From contig NZ_JAQSWB010000001.1 in NCBI RefSeq assembly GCF_029266855.1, positions 682,001-746,000 of the forward strand: DNA of 64,000 bases, given 5' to 3'. Of this stretch, positions 59,538 through 64,000 are shown one piece after another. The notes below the pieces were generated by a model. That model saw nothing but the letters and a program-made list of their open reading frames with translations. It had not been told where the DNA came from and searched no databases. The translations under genes were made by a program, and so were the position numbers. The stretch is from Fluviicola sp. GTDB lineage: Bacteria; Bacteroidota; Bacteroidia; Flavobacteriales_D; Crocinitomicaceae. The stretch's first letter is position 1. Each line of letters begins with the position of its first letter.

Positions 59538-60812
59538 ATGAGTGCTCCACTGGCAGAACGTATGCGCCCCAATGAATTGTCCGAATACATCGGACAGAGG
59601 CACTTGCTGGAAGAAAACGGAGCTTTGAGGAAAGCCATACAATCCAAAATCCTTCCTTCCATTATCTTTTGGGGACCTCCGGGTGTTGGAAAAACAACCC
59701 TGGCAAACTTACTTGCAAAGCAATTAAACCGGCCATTTTATACACTTTCAGCTATTTCTTCCGGTGTTAAAGACGTGAGAGAGATTATCCAAAAAGCTGA
59801 AAGCCAGGGAATGTTCCAGTCAAACGGAGCTGTCCTGTTCATTGATGAGATTCACCGGTTCTCGAAATCACAGCAAGACTCTTTGCTTGGCGCAGTAGAA
59901 AAGGGCACCATTACCCTGATTGGCGCCACTACTGAAAATCCTTCATTCGAGGTTATTTCAGCATTACTTTCACGTTGCCAGGTTTACACCTTAGAGAGTC
60001 ACACAGTGGAAGATCTGCTAGAGCTGATCAACCGGGCCATCACACAAGACATCATCCTTTCCAAGCGGAAAATAGAATTACGCGAATACAAATCCCTGAT
60101 TGCCGTTGCAGGAGGAGATGCACGAAAAATGCTGAACCTGCTGGAAATGGTTGTCAATACTTTCTCTCCGAATGAAACCGCCGTTATTACGGACGAATTA
60201 GTCAACCAGCTAGCACAACAGCGTGTACGCTACGACAAAGACGGAGAGCAGCATTACGACATTATTTCCGCCTTTATAAAATCCATTCGTGGAAGTGACC
60301 CCGATGCTGCAGTTTACTGGCTGGCACGAATGATCGAAGGTGGCGAAGATCCGAAATTCATTGCCCGCAGATTACTTATTTCAGCTGCAGAGGATATCGG
60401 TTTGGCCAATCCCACAGCATTGATCATGGCAAACAACACCTTCCAGGCCATCCAGGTGATCGGCTGGCCCGAAGCACGAATCATCCTTTCGCAATGCGCC
60501 ATTTACCTGGCTACTTCGCCTAAAGGAAATGCGGCTTACCTTGCAATAGATGAAGCAATCGCTACGGTAAAACAAGACCCGAATGCCCCGGTTCCGCTTC
60601 ACCTGAGAAATGCACCAACCAAACTGATGAAAGACCTGGGATACGGCGCCCAATATCAATACGCACACGATTTTCCCGGGAATTTTGTTTCCCAGCAATA
60701 CTTACCTGATTCTTTGAAAGACCGTACCTTTTTTCATGCAGGAAGCAGTGCGCGCGAGCAGGAAATAAAGAAACAGTTGCTAACACTTTGGCCAAATAAA
60801 TTCAAAAAATGA
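59538..60812 (+). CDS. rarA: Replication-associated recombination protein A (RarA/MgsA)
   Basis: 424 residues. The AAA+ part has RMRPNELSEYIGQRHLL, Walker A WGPPGVGKTTLANLLAK, Walker B AVLFIDEIHRFSKSQQD, sensor 1 LIGATTENPSFEV and the arginine finger near LLSRCQVYTL. The C-terminal clamp-loader-like and tetramer domains contain ISAFIKSIRGSDPDAAVYWL and YLATSPKGNAAYLAIDEAIA. It acts at stalled replication forks. The stop overlaps the next start by 4 bases. Confidence 0.95.
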   Translation: MSAPLAERMRPNELSEYIGQRHLLEENGALRKAIQSKILPSIIFWGPPGVGKTTLANLLAKQLNRPFYTLSAISSGVKDVREIIQKAESQGMFQSNGAVLFIDEIHRFSKSQQDSLLGAVEKGTITLIGATTENPSFEVISALLSRCQVYTLESHTVEDLLELINRAITQDIILSKRKIELREYKSLIAVAGGDARKMLNLLEMVVNTFSPNETAVITDELVNQLAQQRVRYDKDGEQHYDIISAFIKSIRGSDPDAAVYWLARMIEGGEDPKFIARRLLISAAEDIGLANPTALIMANNTFQAIQVIGWPEARIILSQCAIYLATSPKGNAAYLAIDEAIATVKQDPNAPVPLHLRNAPTKLMKDLGYGAQYQYAHDFPGNFVSQQYLPDSLKDRTFFHAGSSAREQEIKKQLLTLWPNKFKK

Positions 60813-61747
60813 GTAAAGTAGCTTACTATTTGTTCGTGCTTCCGCTTTCCAGGCTTCCGCTTTGGATCACTTACCGTTTTTCAGATCTGTTTTTCCTGTT
60901 ACTGATCACCGTTTTTCCTTACCGGAAGAAAGTGATCGAAGGAAATATTGCCCGATCTTTTCCGCATTTAACAAAGAAAGAACAGCAAAAGATCAAACGT
61001 TCCTTTTACCGTCATTTCGCTGATATGATGCTGGAAGGAGTCAAAAACCTGGGCATTTCGGAAAAGGAATTGCGAAAACGCTTTGTAATTAAGAATCCTG
61101 AACTGATGGAGGAACTTTACGAACGAAACAAAAGCGTTTTACTGGTTTCTGCTCATTACATGAACTGGGAATGGATGATCACCGGTCAGGACCTGTTCTT
61201 CCCGCACCAGGCAATCGGAATCGGGATGCCTCTGACAAGCGGATATTGGGATAAAAAAATAAACACTCTTCGCTCCCGTTTCGGAATGAAGGTAATCCAC
61301 GCAAAAACGGTAAAGGAAACATTCAATTCGGCTATTGAAAAGGGAATTCCAACAGCAACGCTCGTACTAAGCGATCAAAGCCCGGCGGATTCCAATAAAT
61401 GTTACTGGATGACTTTTTTAAACCAGACTACGGGAATTATTTTTGGAGCAGAACAATTGGCAAACAGCTACGATCAGGCGGTTGTTTTCTATCTTCCCAA
61501 AAAGATCAAACGCGGTTATTACGAGGTAGAATTGCAGCTTCTGACAGATGAACCACGAACTTTACCGTGGGGAGAAATTACAGAAACACATGCCCGTTTG
61601 CTTGAAAAGCGTATTATTGCTGAACCGGGTCCCTGGTTATGGTCACACAAACGCTGGAAAAGGACAGTTCCGGATAATATTCCGAAATTAAAAGAAGAAC
61701 AACGTGAGAAATTTAATTTGCTTTTTAGGACTCATATTCCTAAGTAA
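60809..61747 (+). CDS. Lauroyl/myristoyl acyltransferase-like (LpxL/HtrB family)
   Basis: 312 residues. A signal-anchor-like start (LFVLPLSRLPLWITYRFSDL) and a second hydrophobic stretch are followed by the acyltransferase motif HYMNWEW (His-X4-Glu). LQLLTDEPRTLPWGEITETH and PGPWLWSHKRWKR are typical of late lipid A acyltransferases. It adds a secondary acyl chain to lipid A on the inner membrane side. It overlaps rarA by 4 bases and the following gene by 44 bases. Confidence 0.88.
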   Translation: MSKVAYYLFVLPLSRLPLWITYRFSDLFFLLLITVFPYRKKVIEGNIARSFPHLTKKEQQKIKRSFYRHFADMMLEGVKNLGISEKELRKRFVIKNPELMEELYERNKSVLLVSAHYMNWEWMITGQDLFFPHQAIGIGMPLTSGYWDKKINTLRSRFGMKVIHAKTVKETFNSAIEKGIPTATLVLSDQSPADSNKCYWMTFLNQTTGIIFGAEQLANSYDQAVVFYLPKKIKRGYYEVELQLLTDEPRTLPWGEITETHARLLEKRIIAEPGPWLWSHKRWKRTVPDNIPKLKEEQREKFNLLFRTHIPK

Positions 61748-62699
61748 TCCGGGGTTTGCACAGAAAGTGATCTCGATTGACACCATGCGTTTTTCAGCAG
61801 ACACTTCCTACTCGCGCATTGTTGTGCGTTATGACAAGAAAACACTATTATTCGGCACCTCAAAAACAGGAGTTATTTCCGTTGATGAGCAAGATCATAG
61901 CAGGAAAGTAATTATTCCACCCGTAAGCAGCGGAGAATTCCGGGACATTGCAGTCAGTGCAGATACACTATTCGCGATCGTTTCAGGAGATGTCGGGATT
62001 GTTTACAAAGGACATCCGGGAGCTGCTATTCCTGTTTTCAGTGAAAATGGAATTTTCCTGGATGACATTTCTTTATTGAATGACGAGCTGATCATTTTGG
62101 GTGATCCCGTTGACGGAAAATTCTTTTTAAGAAAAAGAAATGCTGAAACAGGCACTTTCAATGAACTCGACCAACAAGTTAATAATAAGCCTAATGAAGG
62201 TTGTTATGCAGCTAGCGGAACCTGCGCTCAGTTTCTCAATCCACAGACCTACCTTTTTGTTTCCGGCGGTGACAGTTCTGCCCGGTTTCATTCAATGGAT
62301 CTTTGGTCGAAAACCACTTTAAGTGTAAAGCTCCCCTTAAAGACCGGCGAAGGCTGTGGTCCTTTTTCTCTTTTCTTTTGGGATCCGATGAACGGGGTTA
62401 TCGTTGGCGGTGATTACCGGAAAAGCAGTGAAGCATCTCAAAACGCGTGTTTTACAATTGACGGCGGAAAAACCTGGACAGCTTCTGAAGTTTATCCTAA
62501 TGGCTATCGTTCCTGCGTTACAGGAAACAAGAAGATACTTTTCTCTTGCGGAACAACGGGAATAGACTATTCCAAAGATGGTGGGAAAAGCTGGCACTTT
62601 TTGATGAAAGGGAATTTTTGTGCTTTGCTTCTGGAAAAGAAGACCTTATATGCTACAAGCAACAAGGGTTACTGTTTGAAATTGAAAATAAAAAAGTAG
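61704..62699 (+). CDS. Secreted BNR/YCF48-like beta-propeller protein
   Basis: 331 residues from the GTG at 61704, fixed by the signal MRNLICFLGLIFLSNPGFAQ; it overlaps the acyltransferase gene by 44 bases. Repeats of the sialidase/YCF48 kind are visible: FTIDGGKTWTASEVYPNG and GIDYSKDGGKSWHFLMKG, with others such as GFGVI-type blades. It resembles oxidoreductase-labelled proteins whose activity has not been shown. Exported; function unknown. Confidence 0.78.
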   Translation: MRNLICFLGLIFLSNPGFAQKVISIDTMRFSADTSYSRIVVRYDKKTLLFGTSKTGVISVDEQDHSRKVIIPPVSSGEFRDIAVSADTLFAIVSGDVGIVYKGHPGAAIPVFSENGIFLDDISLLNDELIILGDPVDGKFFLRKRNAETGTFNELDQQVNNKPNEGCYAASGTCAQFLNPQTYLFVSGGDSSARFHSMDLWSKTTLSVKLPLKTGEGCGPFSLFFWDPMNGVIVGGDYRKSSEASQNACFTIDGGKTWTASEVYPNGYRSCVTGNKKILFSCGTTGIDYSKDGGKSWHFLMKGNFCALLLEKKTLYATSNKGYCLKLKIKK

Positions 62700-62859
62700 G
62701 TACCTGATGTGCAAGAACAAGTTACACAGATAATTAGAGGTGTTTAGGAATTATTATTCAAAAACTAACAACGGCAAAATAGTCTGTTTAAACTATTAAC
62801 TTGTTAGGGAAATTAAGACGATTTTATCCTCTAAACCACAGTCAGTTAAAGGGCTGTTT

Positions 62860-62875
62860 GTCCGCCGCGGCGGAC
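62860..62875. repeat. GC-rich perfect palindrome
   Basis: GTCCGCCGCGGCGGAC is a 16-bp perfect palindrome (10 of its 16 bases are in a CCGCCGCGGCGG core), standing out in AT-rich intergenic DNA (62700-63018). No gene was found in that 319-bp gap; a terminator-like hairpin lies at 62955-62980. Confidence 0.7.
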
Positions 62876-62954
62876 GAACATGCAACTATTAGAAACTTTT
62901 AAAAAAAAATCGAATATTCCGTAATCTGATATAAGAACCTGACTTAAGTACCTA

Positions 62955-62980
62955 GTTACCATTACAGGTAACCTCTTTTT
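62955..62980 (+). terminator. Candidate intrinsic terminator
   Basis: GTTACC-ATTACA-GGTAAC is followed by CTCTTTTT on the plus strand. It is about 255 bases after the BNR-protein stop, so it may end a long 3' tail or be chance. Confidence 0.4.
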
Positions 62981-63018
62981 GGCCTCTACTATATATCCCG
63001 TCGCGTCACTTATAGATT

Positions 63019-63471
63019 TTATTTCATTGAAGAAACTGCAGCCAATAACTTCTCTTTGCTTTGTTTTCCCACTAATTTCCGAACCAATTTTCCTTCACCA
63101 TTGATAAAGAGTAAGGTAGGATAAGCAGAAACCGTATATGCTTTGGAGATCATAGGTCCATCAGCATCTTGTTCCGCATCGATCTTCAAATTAATGAATT
63201 TTTGGTTGAAGACCTTCCCTACTTCCTGATCCGTAAAAGTTGTTTTCGCCATTTCCTTACAAGGTCCGCACCAGCTTGTGTGAACATCAATAAAAATGAG
63301 TTTCCCCGAAGATTTAGCCTGTTTGATCGCCTTCTCAAAAGACATTTTAGAAAACTTAATCCCGGACAAACTGCTTGTTGTCAATTCTTTAGATTCCGGA
63401 TAATTATTTACTGAACGGAAAGAAAAAGCGAAGAACGAAAGTCCTGTCAGAAGCAATACTATAAATTTCAT
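63019..63471 (-). CDS. Secreted thioredoxin-family protein
   Basis: 150 residues from the ATG at 63471 (MKFIVLLLTGLSFFAFSF, signal-like); the upstream ATG at 63492 adds seven polar residues. Redox motif WCGPCKEM in VHTSWCGPCKEMAKTTFTD and cis-Pro in SAYPTLLFI are both present. It would reduce disulfides or carry electrons in the periplasm (cytochrome maturation or protein repair). No partner gene is adjacent. Confidence 0.88.
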   Translation of the reverse strand: MKFIVLLLTGLSFFAFSFRSVNNYPESKELTTSSLSGIKFSKMSFEKAIKQAKSSGKLIFIDVHTSWCGPCKEMAKTTFTDQEVGKVFNQKFINLKIDAEQDADGPMISKAYTVSAYPTLLFINGEGKLVRKLVGKQSKEKLLAAVSSMK

Positions 63472-63591
63472 ATGTTGGTTTTTACGAGTCATAATCTTTG
63501 TCTAAATTAGCGATTATAATTCCTAATTGCGAATGCCCAATTACTAATTAGCGTTAATCTCTCAATTTTTGTTCCAAATCAATGTTTGAAG

Positions 63592-64000
63592 TAAATTACA
63601 CCAGTTGTTCTGCAGAAACACAAAAGGAAATCCGGGCACTTATTGAATTATGGAACGAACAGTCTGCACATTACACAACAAAGACAAGCGGTTCAACCGG
63701 AACACCCAAATCCATTACGCTCACCAGGGCACAACTGGAAGCTTCAGCCAGACGCACCAATTCATTTTTTGGCCTGGATGTAAACTCGAAGGTTTTAATG
63801 TCCTTATCCCCCAATACAATCGGAGGAAAAATGATGCTGATCCGTGCACTTACAGGTGATTACTCCATTGAAGTTACAGAACCGGGAGCCAATCCCATAA
63901 GCGATTTAAGCAACAAATCCCATTATTCCTTCATTTCCCTTGTTCCTTACCAGGTAAAGCGCATTCTGGAAGAAACACCTGAGAAACTGGATCTTTTTGA
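63592..64000 (+). CDS. Acyl-CoA synthetase, MenE-like (o-succinylbenzoate-CoA ligase), cut by the window edge
   Basis: The first 136 residues are visible, starting MFEVNYTSCSAETQKEIRAL. The AMP-binding P-loop is YTTKTSGSTGTPKSITLTR (~residues 32-50), and SLSPNTIGGKMMLIRAL follows. The short N-terminus before the P-loop fits the compact MenE of Bacteroidota, which adds CoA to o-succinylbenzoate in menaquinone synthesis. Only the front half is seen, so the assignment is probable rather than certain. Confidence 0.7.

Noticed and set aside
1-64000. Transfer RNA, ribosomal RNA, transposase or phage genes
   Set aside because: I read the gaps on both strands for cloverleaf-like stems and looked for transposase motifs in the frames; nothing was convincing. 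A covariance-model search would be decisive.

Overview
The window reads as a chromosomal segment of a Bacteroidota bacterium, most likely a flavobacterium (order Flavobacteriales; a Crocinitomicaceae/Fluviicola-like member is my guess from gene content, not a proven placement). The reasons are the long Bacteroidota-type NusB, the N-terminally extended GAPDH, the MauG-type peroxidase, SusC-like and OMP_b-brl_3 TonB receptors with CarboxypepD_reg domains, the short primary sigma factor, and promoters of the Bacteroidota form TTTG-N19-23-TAnnTTTG (best at rpoD, 31320-31352). Nearly all DNA is coding. No tRNA, rRNA, CRISPR array, transposase or prophage was seen.

Layout. 1-2.4 kb: DUF1573 lipoprotein (cut by the window edge), nusB and a leucine-type dehydrogenase. 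2.5-7.1 kb: ABC exporter, carboxypeptidase-regulatory-domain protein, mnmA and a convergent XRE regulator. 7.2-10.6 kb: a small unknown gene with its own terminator, then a tight operon of histidine kinase, DUF3820 and two membrane TerB/J-domain proteins. 10.7-16.7 kb: pepD, VF530 (inside a 17-bp perfect inverted repeat), ettA and a run of small membrane proteins. 16.9-22.9 kb: lipoprotein, a repeat array, a DEAH helicase, a TonB-type receptor and a MarR regulator. 22.9-29.6 kb: beta-mannosidase, glycosylasparaginase, mltG and a GNAT gene in one overlapping run, then an unknown gene and dapF. 29.7-33.9 kb: HtrA protease, rpoD and gapdh. 33.9-38.9 kb: a probable metal-uptake operon (His-rich protein, TonB receptor, lipoprotein) and three lipoproteins. 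38.9-43.8 kb: HMG-CoA lyase-like gene, pyrD, and two tandem outer-membrane proteins with an ECF sigma factor. 44-49 kb: cytochrome c peroxidase, methyltransferase, prolyl oligopeptidase and DUF4421. 49.3-55.8 kb: PLP decarboxylase, an HdrB/HdrC-like Fe-S pair, MlaD and a cell-wall amidase. 56.2-62.7 kb: lptD, YqgE, rarA, LpxL-like acyltransferase and a BNR-type secreted protein. 63-64 kb: thioredoxin and the start of menE.

Functional threads. Envelope building recurs: mltG, amidase, MlaD, LptD, LpxL and dapF. Beta-mannosidase and glycosylasparaginase together would take apart the Man-GlcNAc-Asn core of N-glycans. The His-rich/TonB/lipoprotein operon has a TGCAAT-CAA-ATTGCA palindrome in its promoter that looks like a Fur-family operator.

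The most unusual signals are non-coding or structural: (i) four dispersed arrays of degenerate 11-bp repeats in exact register, each ending in a common block NAnnTTTGTA followed a few bases later by TTAACA; (ii) a five-copy TGTAAAC-N6/7-GTTAACA motif array with an internal ~100-bp duplication between two convergent genes; (iii) a tandem duplication that copied an outer-membrane gene plus the 3' end of the neighbouring sigma-factor gene, leaving a readable sigma remnant; (iv) several genes whose -7 box sits 4-5 bases before the ATG, implying leaderless mRNAs.
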